Shown here: positions 36,850 through 45,704 of the stretch, one piece after another | Numbering within the stretch: the first letter of the stretch is position 1 | How the letters are laid out: each line of letters starts with the position of its first letter | DNA from: Rhodoferax sp. BAB1 | Lineage (GTDB): Bacteria; Pseudomonadota; Gammaproteobacteria; Burkholderiales; Burkholderiaceae_C | Length of the DNA: 64,000 bases | Direction of reading: 5' to 3' | NCBI RefSeq assembly: GCF_013334205.1 | Contig: NZ_CP054424.1 | Location: 2,686,001 to 2,750,000 of the forward strand | The notes under the pieces: model-generated | Told to the model about the DNA's origin: nothing | The model's input: only the letters and a program-made list of their open reading frames with translations | The model's database searches: none | Made by a program: the position numbers and the translations under genes

Positions 36850-37866
36850 TTAGCCCTTGTAGAGCATGCTGTCGACCATCAGACGCGAGGAGAAGATGCC
36901 CTTCTCCGAGAACAGGTCGAAGAACTTCTGGAAGTGCGCCACGTCGGAGGGCTTGAACTCGTTGTACATCATGTAGGCCGCCAGCGGCACTTCGGCGGTC
37001 AGCGCGCCTTCGATGGCGGTGTAACCCTTGAGGTACTGGCGCGCTTCCACGTTGTTCTTGCGCACGTAGTCCACGCCCTTGCCGTAGGCGGCGATGAACT
37101 TCTTGGCCGCTTCCGGGTTTTTCTTGATGAAGGCCGAGGACAGCGAGGCCGAGCCGCCGAACCAGGGCGCCATGGCATCCCCCAGCACGTATTTCGAGAT
37201 CACGCCGGCTTCGAGCACACGCGTGGTGCCGTTCAGGCGGCCGATGGTTCCCGTGGGCTCCAGGGTGTAGCAGCCGTCGAGCTGGCCCGCGGCGAGTGCG
37301 GCCACGTGCTGGCCGATGGGCAGCTCCACCACGGTGGCGCCGGTGGCGCCGCCGCGCTCCAGCACGGTCTTGGCCAGGGTCACGTTCTGGATGCCGGGGC
37401 CGGAGCCGATGCGTTTGCCCTTGAGGTCGGCCAGGGTCTTGGCCGGGCTGGCGGCCGGGACGATGATCTCGTCCAGCACGTTTTTCACATTGCTGGGGTT
37501 GGAGCAGAAAATCTTGAAGGTGCCCGGCGCGGCCAGTTCACCGATGGCGATATTGGCCGAGCCCGTACCGTTGGACGTGCCATCGGCGCGGTCGGACAGC
37601 ACGGCCTCCATCACCTGCTGGGCACCCGCGAAACGCAGGGCCTCCACGTCCAGGCCGGCTTCCTTGAAGTACCCCTTCTCGATGGCGGCGTAGAAGGGCA
37701 GGCCGGCCGCGATGGGCCAGTAGCCGATGCGGATCTTGGGGCCGCTCTGCGCGCGCACCAGGGCCGGTGCGCCCAGCGCGGCCAGCGCCAGGCCGGCGCC
37801 GCCCGCCTGCATGAGCTTGCGGCGCGTGGTGGTGGCGGACAGGGAAGTGAGGGTCTGGTCTTTCAT
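36850..37866 (-). CDS. NMT1/SsuA-like substrate-binding protein, Tat-type signal
   Basis: A 338-aa periplasmic binding protein. The N-terminus has the twin-arginine-like TTRRKLMQAGGAGLALAALG and cleavage near ALVRAQ, so export is probably by Tat. The mature part matches SsuA/NMT1 proteins (IGYWPIAAGLPFYAAIEKGYF). Genes of this class lie beside atzF in several biuret- and cyanurate-using bacteria to my knowledge. The substrate is probably a nitrogen-rich small molecule feeding allophanate formation. It starts 19 bases after the atzF stop. Confidence 0.92.
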   Translation of the reverse strand: MKDQTLTSLSATTTRRKLMQAGGAGLALAALGAPALVRAQSGPKIRIGYWPIAAGLPFYAAIEKGYFKEAGLDVEALRFAGAQQVMEAVLSDRADGTSNGTGSANIAIGELAAPGTFKIFCSNPSNVKNVLDEIIVPAASPAKTLADLKGKRIGSGPGIQNVTLAKTVLERGGATGATVVELPIGQHVAALAAGQLDGCYTLEPTGTIGRLNGTTRVLEAGVISKYVLGDAMAPWFGGSASLSSAFIKKNPEAAKKFIAAYGKGVDYVRKNNVEARQYLKGYTAIEGALTAEVPLAAYMMYNEFKPSDVAHFQKFFDLFSEKGIFSSRLMVDSMLYKG

Positions 37867-37885
37867 GAGGCGCTCCTGCTAGGGG

Positions 37886-39628
37886 TTAAGGGAAGGGATG
37901 GGTCAACGGGGTCGGTGCGCCCTGGAGCGAAGCCAGGTAGGCGCGCCAGCCGCCGAAATGGGTGATGTCCAGCGCGCCGCTCAGGGCCTGCGCTTCGCAG
38001 AGGAAACCCTGCACGCTGCTGCCGTCGGCCAGCGTCAGCGTGCCGATGCCCAGCGGCGCAGGCACGAGGGCGACGAAAGAACCGTAGTGCTCGACGGGCA
38101 TCTCCCAGAGTTCGAGCTGGATGCGTGCGCCCTCACCCGGCGCCACGCGCAGCAGGCCGGGCTTGGGCGGCACGGTGCCGGCCAGGGCGTAGAAGCGGTA
38201 GTCGGGCGCGGTCTCGGTGGCCGCGAGCAGACGCGCACCGCGCTCGCTCAGCTGGCTGTTGAGTGGCATGCCCGAAAGGTGGGCGCCCACCACGGCCACT
38301 TTCACCATGGCGCGCGGGCGGATGCCGGGGATCGCAGAAGGGGCCGGCAGACGCTCGCCGGTGGCGCCCTGCGTGAGGCCGGTGGCCTGGTGGTAACGCT
38401 GGCCCAGTTCGGCCAGCTGCCAGTCGCTCCCGCAGGGACCGATCAACGTGATGCCGAAAGGCAGGCCGTCGCTGCGGATGCAGCTGGGCACGGACAGCGC
38501 CGCGTAGTCCAGCAGGTTGACGAAGTTGGTATAGGCACCCAGGTTGCGGTTGAGCACCACCGGGTCGGCCTGCATCTGCGCGATGGTGTAGTGCGTGGGC
38601 GCGGTGGGCACGCACATCAGGTCCATGCCCTTCCAGACCTCGGCGGCGCGTTGGCCCAGGGCGCGCAGCTGGGTCTGCGCCTCGTACAGATCGGCCGCGC
38701 TGTAGGCCCGGCCCTTGCCGATGATGCTGCGCACCGGCTCCATGACCTCGGCCTCGTGCGCGTCGAAGAAAGCACGGATGGCCGCGTAGCGCTCGGCCAC
38801 CAGCGCGCTCTCGTACAGCAGCGTGGCAGCTTGAGAAAACGGCGAGAAGTCGATGCGCACTTCCACACCGCCGAGGGCACGCAGCTGCGCCCTCGCCTCC
38901 TGGAAGGCCGCCTCGGCCAGCGCATCACCGTAGAACTCCAGCTGCTGCGGCACACCGAAACGGAAGGCCGCGGGGAAAGGCTGCGACGCCATGTCGAGCT
39001 CGCGCGAGTACGGATCCAGCGGGTCGTAACCCCGCGCCGCGGCCAGCACCTGCGCGGCCAGGCCCACGGTGCGCGCGAAGATGGACACGCAGTCCACACT
39101 CTGTGCAGCAGGCAGCACACCGCGTGTGCTGATGAGCCCCTTGGAAGGCTTGAGGCCGACGATGTTGTTCAGGCCCGCGGGCACCCGGCCCGAACCGGCG
39201 GTGTCCGTGCCCAGCGAGAAGTCGGCCTGCCCCGTGGCCACCACATAGGCCGAGCCCGAGCTCGAACCACCGGATACATAGAGGGGGTCGAAAGCATTGG
39301 GCACCGGCCCCCAGGGCGAACGCGTGCCGTTCAGGCCGCAGGCGAACTGGTCCAGGTTGGTCTTGCCCAGCAGCGATGCACCAGCGTCGAGCAGCTTGTG
39401 CACCACGGCGGAATGCGCGGCGGGCTGGAATGCAAAGGCCTCGCAGGCTGCCGTGGTGCGCAGGCCGGCCGCGTCGATGTTGTCCTTGACGGCGAAGCGC
39501 AGCCCACTCAGCGGTCCTGCGTTCGCCCCCGGCAGCGCCGTCTCATAACGGGAGATCCAGGCCTGCGCCGCAGCCGCGGGCTGGGCCTGCGCTTGAGCAC
39601 CGGGAACTGGGTTTGTGGGTTGCACCAT
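37886..39628 (-). CDS. atzF: Allophanate hydrolase AtzF
   Basis: Cytoplasmic enzyme of 580 aa that converts allophanate to ammonia and carbon dioxide. The amidase domain (about 1-415) has triad Lys48 (FAVKDNID), Ser122 (GGSSSGSA) and Ser146 (DTAGSGRVPAG). The C-terminal domain (about 435-575; VVGAHLSGMPLNSQL, YGSFVALVPAPLGIGT) is the AtzF/DUR1,2-type decarboxylating half. Having both halves distinguishes it from the plain amidases nearby. It heads a four-gene leftward operon with an ABC transporter. Upstream lie a 25-base GntR-like operator and a TACG-N8-CGTA promoter box. Confidence 0.95.
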   Translation of the reverse strand: MVQPTNPVPGAQAQAQPAAAAQAWISRYETALPGANAGPLSGLRFAVKDNIDAAGLRTTAACEAFAFQPAAHSAVVHKLLDAGASLLGKTNLDQFACGLNGTRSPWGPVPNAFDPLYVSGGSSSGSAYVVATGQADFSLGTDTAGSGRVPAGLNNIVGLKPSKGLISTRGVLPAAQSVDCVSIFARTVGLAAQVLAAARGYDPLDPYSRELDMASQPFPAAFRFGVPQQLEFYGDALAEAAFQEARAQLRALGGVEVRIDFSPFSQAATLLYESALVAERYAAIRAFFDAHEAEVMEPVRSIIGKGRAYSAADLYEAQTQLRALGQRAAEVWKGMDLMCVPTAPTHYTIAQMQADPVVLNRNLGAYTNFVNLLDYAALSVPSCIRSDGLPFGITLIGPCGSDWQLAELGQRYHQATGLTQGATGERLPAPSAIPGIRPRAMVKVAVVGAHLSGMPLNSQLSERGARLLAATETAPDYRFYALAGTVPPKPGLLRVAPGEGARIQLELWEMPVEHYGSFVALVPAPLGIGTLTLADGSSVQGFLCEAQALSGALDITHFGGWRAYLASLQGAPTPLTHPFP

Positions 39629-39648
39629 CTTGCTGCATTCGGTCTTGT

Positions 39649-39673
39649 ATACATGTAGACATGCAACATGTAT
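39649..39673. promoter_or_regulatory. GntR-type inverted repeat before atzF
   Basis: Perfect arms ATACATGT (39649-39656) and ACATGTAT (39666-39673), nine bases apart, lie 21 bases upstream of the atzF ATG. Symmetry and sequence suit a GntR/FCD repressor dimer, and the cluster encodes one at 24775-25491. Placed between the promoter box and the start codon, it would act as a repressor site. Confidence 0.65.
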
Positions 39674-39802
39674 GCCAATGAACGCAGATGGTTTTGCCGT
39701 TCGTCTTGTACGGAAACAGGAACAAGACGGACGGATGCGATCAGGAATGCAGGGAAGGGCGCTCAGGCGCGCATGCGGAAAATCCTGCGCGAACCGCAGA
39801 CC

Positions 39803-39858
39803 GCGATGGACTCACTGTAGGACGAGAGGGCCTGGAGCGGAATACGCCGGAGGCCGTA
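39803..39858 (-). promoter_or_regulatory. atzF promoter with TACG-N8-CGTA box (copy C)
   Basis: On the minus strand TACG-N8-CGTA (39843-39858) is followed after exactly 23 bases by TACAGT (39814-39819), a good -10 element. The neighbouring bases (GGAATACGCCGGA, CGATGGA, TCACT) match the urtA copy. It lies about 185 bases before atzF, in the correct orientation. Confidence 0.7.
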
Positions 39859-39875
39859 GGTCAAAAACCGGCACC

Positions 39876-40349
39876 TTACTCGTACTCACAACCCTTGGGT
39901 GGCCATTGGGTTCCCTGGTTGGCGGCGTTCTTCATCTTGTCCACACAAGCACGTGGCACTGATTTCAACAGGATGAACTCAGGCACTGGGCACTTGCTAG
40001 GGTCACCCTGAATCACCTTGCCTCGCTTGAATCGACAAGCAAGGACAGCTGGGTCCTTTTCGTAGGCTGACCAACCCCGGACCGGGTCACCACCGATCAC
40101 CTCAGTCAACGAAACCGTGACCCACTTCTCACCCTCTGGCATGAGCAGGACCTGGCATCCGCTGTAATGCGCGTCTATGTCCTTGGCCCGTGGATATATC
40201 CGCAAAGTGATGCCGTGATTGAAATCCTCCCCTGCAGCAGCAGGAGGAGACGCCAAATTGCAGTTCTTGCCCGTGGGTCGATCCGTTCCCGCCGCTACTG
40301 CGAGCATGGGAATAAACAGCAGCCAGGTAAGTATGGACAAGATACGCAT
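39876..40349 (-). CDS. Hypothetical exported protein
   Basis: A 157-aa protein not recognised. The signal peptide spans about residues 1-20 (MRILSILTWLLFIPMLAVAA); the mature part has four to five Cys, suggesting disulfides, and a Pro/Lys-rich end. An in-frame ATG 30 bases upstream was rejected because the signal peptide begins at 40349. G+C is slightly lower than in the neighbouring catabolic genes. Confidence 0.6.
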   Translation of the reverse strand: MRILSILTWLLFIPMLAVAAGTDRPTGKNCNLASPPAAAGEDFNHGITLRIYPRAKDIDAHYSGCQVLLMPEGEKWVTVSLTEVIGGDPVRGWSAYEKDPAVLACRFKRGKVIQGDPSKCPVPEFILLKSVPRACVDKMKNAANQGTQWPPKGCEYE

Positions 40350-40421
40350 GCTGGCACCTATCACTGGAAGTAAATGCATGCCAAAAGCGATCCGCTATTG
40401 ACAGCGCCGTATAGCTGCCAC

Positions 40422-40790
40422 TCAGACACCGCGGCTTTTACCTTTTGCCCGACGCAGCTGGGCAACGCCCACCACCAGCATGAGCCCGGCCAATACCAAC
40501 CACCATGCAAACAGACCGCGCTCACCGAAAATCTCGAAGACAGCGTGATGCAGCCAAGACCACCGCCCCGTGAACGGGGGCTGGGATGGGGTTTCCCATT
40601 CGAGCAAGGCAAGCAGGGCCAGCACCCCACTGAGCCCAAGGTGAAAATGCCAAGGAACGAAGCCTCGCGGAAGAAATCCCTGTTCTAGGCGCTCGCGCGA
40701 GAGGGGCTCTGGCGCCTTATCACGCAGACGGCGGGAATCCCAGACGATGAAGACAGCAAGCGCAAGCAATAGAAACATTCCGAGCCACAT
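40422..40790 (-). CDS. Hypothetical membrane protein
   Basis: A 122-aa protein with three hydrophobic segments (about residues 1-17, 48-65 and 92-112) and basic loops, so probably an inner-membrane protein. No family recognised. The neighbours on both sides are also small leftward genes of unknown function. Confidence 0.55.
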   Translation of the reverse strand: MWLGMFLLLALAVFIVWDSRRLRDKAPEPLSRERLEQGFLPRGFVPWHFHLGLSGVLALLALLEWETPSQPPFTGRWSWLHHAVFEIFGERGLFAWWLVLAGLMLVVGVAQLRRAKGKSRGV

Positions 40791-40867
40791 AAGTGCAGGC
40801 TACCGCTTGAGATGACCAGCATGTCCCGGTTTTCCAGGACATGTCCGGTGGATGGAAGACTTGCGCG

Positions 40868-41245
40868 TCATGCCGCGAAATAGAAACGGATGAGTGCCAG
40901 CGACAGGGCAAACAGGTAACCGTAAGCAAAGCGGTCGATGCGCAGGACAGGCTGTCCGCGTCGCGCTCTCCAGGCACCCATGCCGGCCATCATTGCGCCT
41001 ACCGCCAAGGGCGTCAGCACCAGATTGGCGATGCGCCATGCCTCGGGGACCAGATTGTCGGGGAAGACCAGAAGACTCAGCCCACCCAGGATGGCCCCAA
41101 AAAGTGTATAGCCCAAGGCCGCCAACCATGGGTTGGGCGGACGGCGAAAGGGCTCCCCCAGTGAGTGGAAGCCAAGCTCGAAGAGGGCTTCCCCCACGGC
41201 TTGAAGCAGAAATTCGCCAAGGACCTCAAAAATCAACTCAAGCAT
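40868..41245 (-). CDS. Hypothetical membrane protein
   Basis: A 125-aa protein with an amphipathic N-terminal helix and three membrane helices (about 41-60, 72-93 and 108-124). No family recognised. It begins with MLELIFEVLGEFLLQAVGEA, an acidic-hydrophobic N-terminus seen in small membrane proteins of this group of bacteria. Confidence 0.55.
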   Translation of the reverse strand: MLELIFEVLGEFLLQAVGEALFELGFHSLGEPFRRPPNPWLAALGYTLFGAILGGLSLLVFPDNLVPEAWRIANLVLTPLAVGAMMAGMGAWRARRGQPVLRIDRFAYGYLFALSLALIRFYFAA

Positions 41246-41335
41246 GCAGCAGGTGATGGAAGTGGCTGGGGAATCCGTCAGACAAGTTACTGGTATCTGC
41301 GCTGCATCCTAGCGGGCCCCACGCCCCCTGCCTAT

Positions 41336-41350
41336 CCCCCAAAAGGGTCA
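41336..41350. repeat. 15-base repeat CCCCCAAAAGGGTCA, copy 1
   Basis: One of three exact copies within 4.4 kb. This one lies 12 bases beyond the amn stop and reads TGACCCTTTTGGGGG in the direction of transcription, including a short T-run. It may be part of a 3'-end signal or the trace of a dispersed repeat. Confidence 0.6.
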
Positions 41351-41361
41351 TAAACACACGC

Positions 41362-42855
41362 TTACTGAAACGCCACTTCCGCAAAACTCCGCAGCTTGCG
41401 GCTGTGCAGCTGGTTGATACCGCCCTGGCGCAGCAGCTCCAGCGCGCGGATGCCGATGCGCAGGTGCTGGTCCACGCGCTCGCGGTAGAAATGGTTGGCC
41501 ATGCCGGGCAGCTTGATCTCGCCGTGCAGGGGCTTGTCGCTCACGCACAGCAGGGTGCCGTAGGGCACGCGGAAGCGGAAGCCGTTGGCGGCAATCGTCG
41601 CACTCTCCATGTCCAGGGCCACGGCGCGGCTCTGGCTGAAGCGGCGCTGGGGCTGGTTGTCGGGCAGCAGCTCCCAGTTGCGGTTGTCGGTGGTGGCCAC
41701 CGTGCCGGTGCGCATGATCTGCTTGAGTTCCGCGCCGTGCAGGCCGGTCACCTCGGCCACGGCCTGCTCCAGCGCGACCTGCACCTCGGCCAGCGCGGGA
41801 ATGGGCACCCACAGGGGCAGCTCTTCGTCCAGCACGTGGTCTTCACGCACATAGGCGTGGGCCAGCACGTAGTCGCCCAGCTGCTGGCCGTTGCGCAGGC
41901 CGGCGCAGTGGCCCAGCATCAGCCAGGCGTGCGGACGCAGCACGGCGATGTGGTCGGTGATGTTCTTGGCATTGGCCGGGCCCACGCCGATGTTGACCAT
42001 GGTGATGCCGTTGCCGTCCGGGCGCACCAGATGGTAAGCCGGCATCTGCGGCAATCTGGGCGGGGCCTTGCCCAGCGCATCACCCGGCTGGGCGGCCTCC
42101 CCCACACGGCGGGTCACCACATTGCCGGGTTCGACGAAGGCGGCATAGTCACCGCCGGCGTCCTGCATGAGCTCGTGGCCGAGGCGGATGAACTCGTCGA
42201 TGTAGAACTGGTAGTTGGTGAAGAGCACGAAGTTCTGGAAGTGCTCGGGCACCGTGCCCGTGTAGTGGCGCAGGCGGTGCAGGGAATAGTCCAGACGCGG
42301 CGCGGTGAACAGCGCCAGGGGGAAGGGCCTGCCGGGCTGCGGCTCGTAGGTGCCGTTGGCGATGCCGTCGTCCATGGCGCCCAGGTCGGGCAGGTCGAAC
42401 CAGTCGCGCATCATCTGCCGGCGCCCGGCGCCGAGCTCGCCCTCGATGTGCTCGTTCTCGGCGAAGGAGAAATGCACGGGTATGGGCTGCTTGCTGGTGG
42501 CCACCTCCAGCGTCACGCCGTGGTTGAGCAGCAGCAGGCGGAACTGCTCCAGGTAATAGTTGTTGAACAGGTCGGGCCGCGTGAGCGTGGTCTCGTACAC
42601 CCCCGGCCCCGCCACGAAACCGTAACTCAAACGCTCCTTCGCACCGGCCGGCTGGCGCAGCACGGTGTCGGTCCGGATGCGCACCAAGGGGTAGAAGGCG
42701 CGCACCGGGCCGGCGCTGTCGTCCCCGGCCACGAAGCGCTGCATGCCCGCACGCAGGTGGGCGATGCTGCTGTCGTAGATGCGGCACACATGGGCCAGCG
42801 CGGCGGCCGCGTCGGTGAACTCTTGCGGGGCGATCAGGGGCGGTAGGTGGTGCAT
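41362..42855 (-). CDS. amn: AMP nucleosidase
   Basis: A 497-aa cytoplasmic enzyme that splits AMP to adenine and ribose 5-phosphate. The N-terminal AMN domain (about 20-190) and the C-terminal phosphorylase-like domain (from about 270) are both present, with GVGPANAKNITDHIAVLRP, GHCAGLRNGQQLGDYVLAHA and the purine-site block ALDMESATIAANGFRFRVPY. Length and start (MHHLPPLIAP at 42855) suit the family; an upstream in-frame ATG 72 bases earlier was rejected. It provides purine bases, the natural ligand class of NCS1 proteins encoded nearby, though a link is speculative. Confidence 0.95.
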   Translation of the reverse strand: MHHLPPLIAPQEFTDAAAALAHVCRIYDSSIAHLRAGMQRFVAGDDSAGPVRAFYPLVRIRTDTVLRQPAGAKERLSYGFVAGPGVYETTLTRPDLFNNYYLEQFRLLLLNHGVTLEVATSKQPIPVHFSFAENEHIEGELGAGRRQMMRDWFDLPDLGAMDDGIANGTYEPQPGRPFPLALFTAPRLDYSLHRLRHYTGTVPEHFQNFVLFTNYQFYIDEFIRLGHELMQDAGGDYAAFVEPGNVVTRRVGEAAQPGDALGKAPPRLPQMPAYHLVRPDGNGITMVNIGVGPANAKNITDHIAVLRPHAWLMLGHCAGLRNGQQLGDYVLAHAYVREDHVLDEELPLWVPIPALAEVQVALEQAVAEVTGLHGAELKQIMRTGTVATTDNRNWELLPDNQPQRRFSQSRAVALDMESATIAANGFRFRVPYGTLLCVSDKPLHGEIKLPGMANHFYRERVDQHLRIGIRALELLRQGGINQLHSRKLRSFAEVAFQ

Positions 42856-42954
42856 GGCTTGATTCTGCCAGTGGTTCTGCCCTGTCTGATCAGCCAGGCC
42901 ATTGGCCGGACGGCTCCCCGCTTGCACCCGACAGATGCCTGGCCGATGGTGAAT

Positions 42955-43605
42955 TCACCAGAACTTCCACCAGGAACGACGAATACGCTTGTAGCGCAGC
43001 AAAGGCACAGACTCCGGCTGCAGCAGTGAAGCATCGACATAACCTTCCAGCTGGTAGCCAAACAGGTTCTTCAAGACCTCTTCACCGAGCTCCAGGGGAT
43101 GAAACGGAAAAGGATAAGCGTCCTCCTCTTCGTCTTCATCCCCCACGGGATGTGCACCGTCCCAATAAGGCTGTTCGAAATCCAGCCGCGGCCCGATATC
43201 TTCCAGGATGCCGCTGTCCGGCGACAGGCTCAGAGAGCGCTGCAAACTTCCGTTCTTCCAGACCGCATACGCGAACCAGTCGACGACGCTGTGCATGACA
43301 TGGAGTGTTGCCGTCCCATGTCCTCCTGCAGCAATGAACCTCTGTGGCAGCCTGGAGGGGTAATCGTTGGCAAATTCCTTGGCCGCAATGACAGACACCC
43401 CGGGGAAACAGCCGATATGGACTTCGTCATCCGGCGGACACGTATAGGAAAGATCGCCATCCTCCCCCAGCAGCTCAAGCCTCTCTCCGGGGAAGAGGAG
43501 ATTGGCAAGTTGCCGGGTCGCCTCCCGGTCCAGCCGGGGTTGTGCAGCTAGGGCATCACGTGCGTTCGATTCCGCCAGTACGAGCATCCAGGTTTTTGCA
43601 CCCAT
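42955..43605 (-). CDS. DUF6928-like hypothetical protein
   Basis: A 216-aa soluble protein. The N-terminus (MGAKTWMLVLAESNARDAL), DREATRQLANLLFP and the EVHIGCFPGVSVI block resemble the DUF6928 family as I recall it. It ends in RRSWWKFW. ATG at 43605 has an AGGA site at good distance; a TTG five codons earlier is less likely. Function unknown. Confidence 0.7.
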   Translation of the reverse strand: MGAKTWMLVLAESNARDALAAQPRLDREATRQLANLLFPGERLELLGEDGDLSYTCPPDDEVHIGCFPGVSVIAAKEFANDYPSRLPQRFIAAGGHGTATLHVMHSVVDWFAYAVWKNGSLQRSLSLSPDSGILEDIGPRLDFEQPYWDGAHPVGDEDEEEDAYPFPFHPLELGEEVLKNLFGYQLEGYVDASLLQPESVPLLRYKRIRRSWWKFW

Positions 43606-43682
43606 GTCTATTCCTATCAAGATTCAGAACGAGCCGGCCAGGGATTGAAGCCATTCTAGGCAGCAAGCACCTTGCGACTTAT

Positions 43683-43697
43683 CCCCCAAAAGGGTCA
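43683..43697. repeat. 15-base repeat CCCCCAAAAGGGTCA, copy 2
   Basis: Exact copy, followed by CGCCACCACA as in copy 3 (one difference). It lies 78 bases upstream of the DUF6928 gene and has no leftward gene ending nearby, unlike the other copies. Confidence 0.6.
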
Positions 43698-43833
43698 CGC
43701 CACCACAAGACGCTGTACGCCGGCCTACACCGGGCATGAAGTTGAGCAGCCCAGCAAAACAGTCGAGTTTGCCCGGCGGGCGCCCCCGGGGCCGGGCTAA
43801 AGTCGCGCCAGGTCACCAAAGAAAGAGGGCGCC

Positions 43834-44079
43834 ATGTCCAGACAGCTTGCCAGACTCACTGCCGTGTACAACGATCTGTCCGATCGTTATGGCCCCGACG
43901 ATCCGGTCGTGGTCCAGCTGAAAGAAGAGGTCGAACACGGACAGCTCCTGGCCAGCGTGCTGCCCCATGGCGAAAGAAGGAAAGAGCAGCGGCCACCTCA
44001 TCTCTGGGCGCAGCGGCTCGGCCAGGCACGCGCCCGGCTGGGCAGCCGGCCCGTCACCTACGGCTGGACAGAGAACTAG
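43834..44079 (+). CDS. Small hypothetical protein, 81 aa
   Basis: No family recognised. It is hydrophilic and Arg-rich towards the C-terminus, with no signal peptide. A good AGAGGG site lies seven bases before the ATG, and the stop overlaps the stop of the convergent neighbour by four bases. Codon use fits the region, so it is probably real. Confidence 0.55.
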   Translation: MSRQLARLTAVYNDLSDRYGPDDPVVVQLKEEVEHGQLLASVLPHGERRKEQRPPHLWAQRLGQARARLGSRPVTYGWTEN

Positions 44080-44498
44080 CCGTCCTCCAGCTCCGAGGCC
44101 TGGCAGCCTGCGTCCTGGGCCTCGTCCTTGCGGGCCCGGGCCTGGCGGATCTCCATGTCCTGCATGCGCTGGCAGATGCGCTGCACGCACTCGGCATCCA
44201 CGCGCAGTTCGCTGAGCAGCCCATACGCTGACAGCGCCAGAATCCCCGCGGCCCATTCCGAGGTCTGCAGGGGCAGGCCGATGCGCCGTGGCGGCAGGGT
44301 CTTGAGCGTCCAGCCCTGCCACAACACACGCTCCCCGGCCTGCAGCGCCTGCAAGACCCGCTCCGGCGCCAGCTCCGACAACTCCCGTATCTTGCTGACC
44401 TCGGCGACGCCCAGCCAGACCCGGCTCAGGGCGATGACCTCGACGATCCTGGTGTGATGGATGGTGGATCCCCGTGGGTCCATCTTCAGAACATGCAT
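44076..44498 (-). CDS. Hypothetical protein, 140 aa
   Basis: Not recognised. A soluble, helix-rich protein starting MHVLKMDPRGSTIHHTRIVE, with a central RVLQALQAGERVLWQGWTLK and an acidic end. ATG at 44498 was chosen; the 27 residues before it in frame look non-coding. Confidence 0.5.
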   Translation of the reverse strand: MHVLKMDPRGSTIHHTRIVEVIALSRVWLGVAEVSKIRELSELAPERVLQALQAGERVLWQGWTLKTLPPRRIGLPLQTSEWAAGILALSAYGLLSELRVDAECVQRICQRMQDMEIRQARARKDEAQDAGCQASELEDG

Positions 44499-44713
44499 CA
44501 AATCGGCTCTCCCGTTTCCAGCGGCATCCGCTCGACACTCTTGCGTTTGCCGTGCTGAAAAGTATGGGCAGAGAAGCATTCAGTTTGATGACAACCGGAC
44601 ACGCCGTGTGGAAAACGTCAGGCCTGGTTGTCAACAAGGTTTCACAGACGCCCGTGGTCCTTCCAGGGCGACTGTCGCGCTGCGCGCATGGCCAACGCGC
44701 CGGCAGTGAAGGC

Positions 44714-45274
44714 TCAGGCCGCCGGCCGGGGCACCGTGTAGCGCAGCTCGGCAAAACCGGTGCCGACCTGGCGCACGGATTCCAGCCGCAGAGGCGGGCT
44801 GGTGAGACGGCGCGGGAACAGGGGCTTGCCCTGGCCCAGCGTCACCGAGGCCACCTGCACGATCATCTCGTCCAGCAGGCCTGCGTCAAAAAACTGCCCC
44901 GCCAGATCGCCCCCGCCCACCACCCATAGGTTCTTGCCGCCCGCAGCCTGCAGCATGGCCGCGTGCACGGGGCGCACATCACCCTGCACGAAATGCAGAT
45001 TGGCACCGGGGATGGCCGGCAACTTGCGGCTGGAGAAGATCCAGGCGGGCTGCGTGTAGGGCCAGGGCGAACCGGTCTCCTTCTGCACAATCTCGGCGTG
45101 GCGCAACATCCATTCGTAGGTGGTCGAGCCCATGGCCAGGGCGCCGACCTTGGCGACGAAATCGGGGTAGCTCGTGTCGTTCACGTCGCCGAGCGGGAAC
45201 AGCCATTCCAGGGAGTTGTCTTCGGTGGCGATGTGGCCGTCGAGGCTGGTGGCGGTGTAGTACTGAGTGGCCAT
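44714..45274 (-). CDS. Dihydrofolate reductase-fold protein (RibD C-terminal type)
   Basis: A 186-aa protein with the RibD_C/DHFR fold: YYTATSLDGHIATEDN at the N-terminus, GALAMGSTTYEWML, and NLWVVGGGDLAGQFFDAGLLDE. These stand-alone proteins probably bind NADPH; physiological substrates are generally unknown. The gene is separated from its neighbours by gaps of 12 and 215 bases. Confidence 0.88.
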   Translation of the reverse strand: MATQYYTATSLDGHIATEDNSLEWLFPLGDVNDTSYPDFVAKVGALAMGSTTYEWMLRHAEIVQKETGSPWPYTQPAWIFSSRKLPAIPGANLHFVQGDVRPVHAAMLQAAGGKNLWVVGGGDLAGQFFDAGLLDEMIVQVASVTLGQGKPLFPRRLTSPPLRLESVRQVGTGFAELRYTVPRPAA

Positions 45275-45286
45275 GGAATCAATACG

Positions 45287-45613
45287 CTAGCGTGCAAGCT
45301 CGACAAACCACCTGAGCACGAACAGAAGGGCGGTAATTCCAAAAGGAGTCAGTAGCAGCCAGAAAGTCTGCTGCCAAAACGTGACCTCTTTTCGCATATA
45401 GGGGCCAATAGCCCAAAACCATGTACCAAAAAAGAATGGCATGGCAATCCAGAAGGTTGCGTCAGGTAGACGCAAACCAAACGAGGTTGCGAATCCTAGA
45501 AAAACCCACACACCTATGAACAACCAAAACGGTAGCCAAGTCTTCCAATGCGAACGCAGAGCAGCCATCAACGAATGATCGGTTATTTGGTGCAGCGAAG
45601 ATTTACCAAGCAT
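45287..45613 (-). CDS. Hypothetical membrane protein
   Basis: A 108-aa protein with three Trp/Phe-rich membrane helices (about 26-44, 50-68 and 82-104). Base composition is clearly lower in G+C than in nearby genes. A start at residue 16 (MAALRSHWKTW) is equally possible because no ribosome binding site is strong. No family recognised. Confidence 0.5.
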   Translation of the reverse strand: MLGKSSLHQITDHSLMAALRSHWKTWLPFWLFIGVWVFLGFATSFGLRLPDATFWIAMPFFFGTWFWAIGPYMRKEVTFWQQTFWLLLTPFGITALLFVLRWFVELAR

Positions 45614-45704
45614 TAGCGAATGTACTCATCATAAAAAGGATTGAGCGAGCGAAGCTTCGCATCGTGTCCTGATCATTCTAGAAAGCCAGCAACCCGAGCG
45701 CCAC

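Noticed and set aside
43736..43921. Short plus-strand frame upstream of the 81-aa hypothetical gene
   Set aside because: It overlaps the better-supported gene at 43834, lacks a ribosome binding site and looks non-coding.
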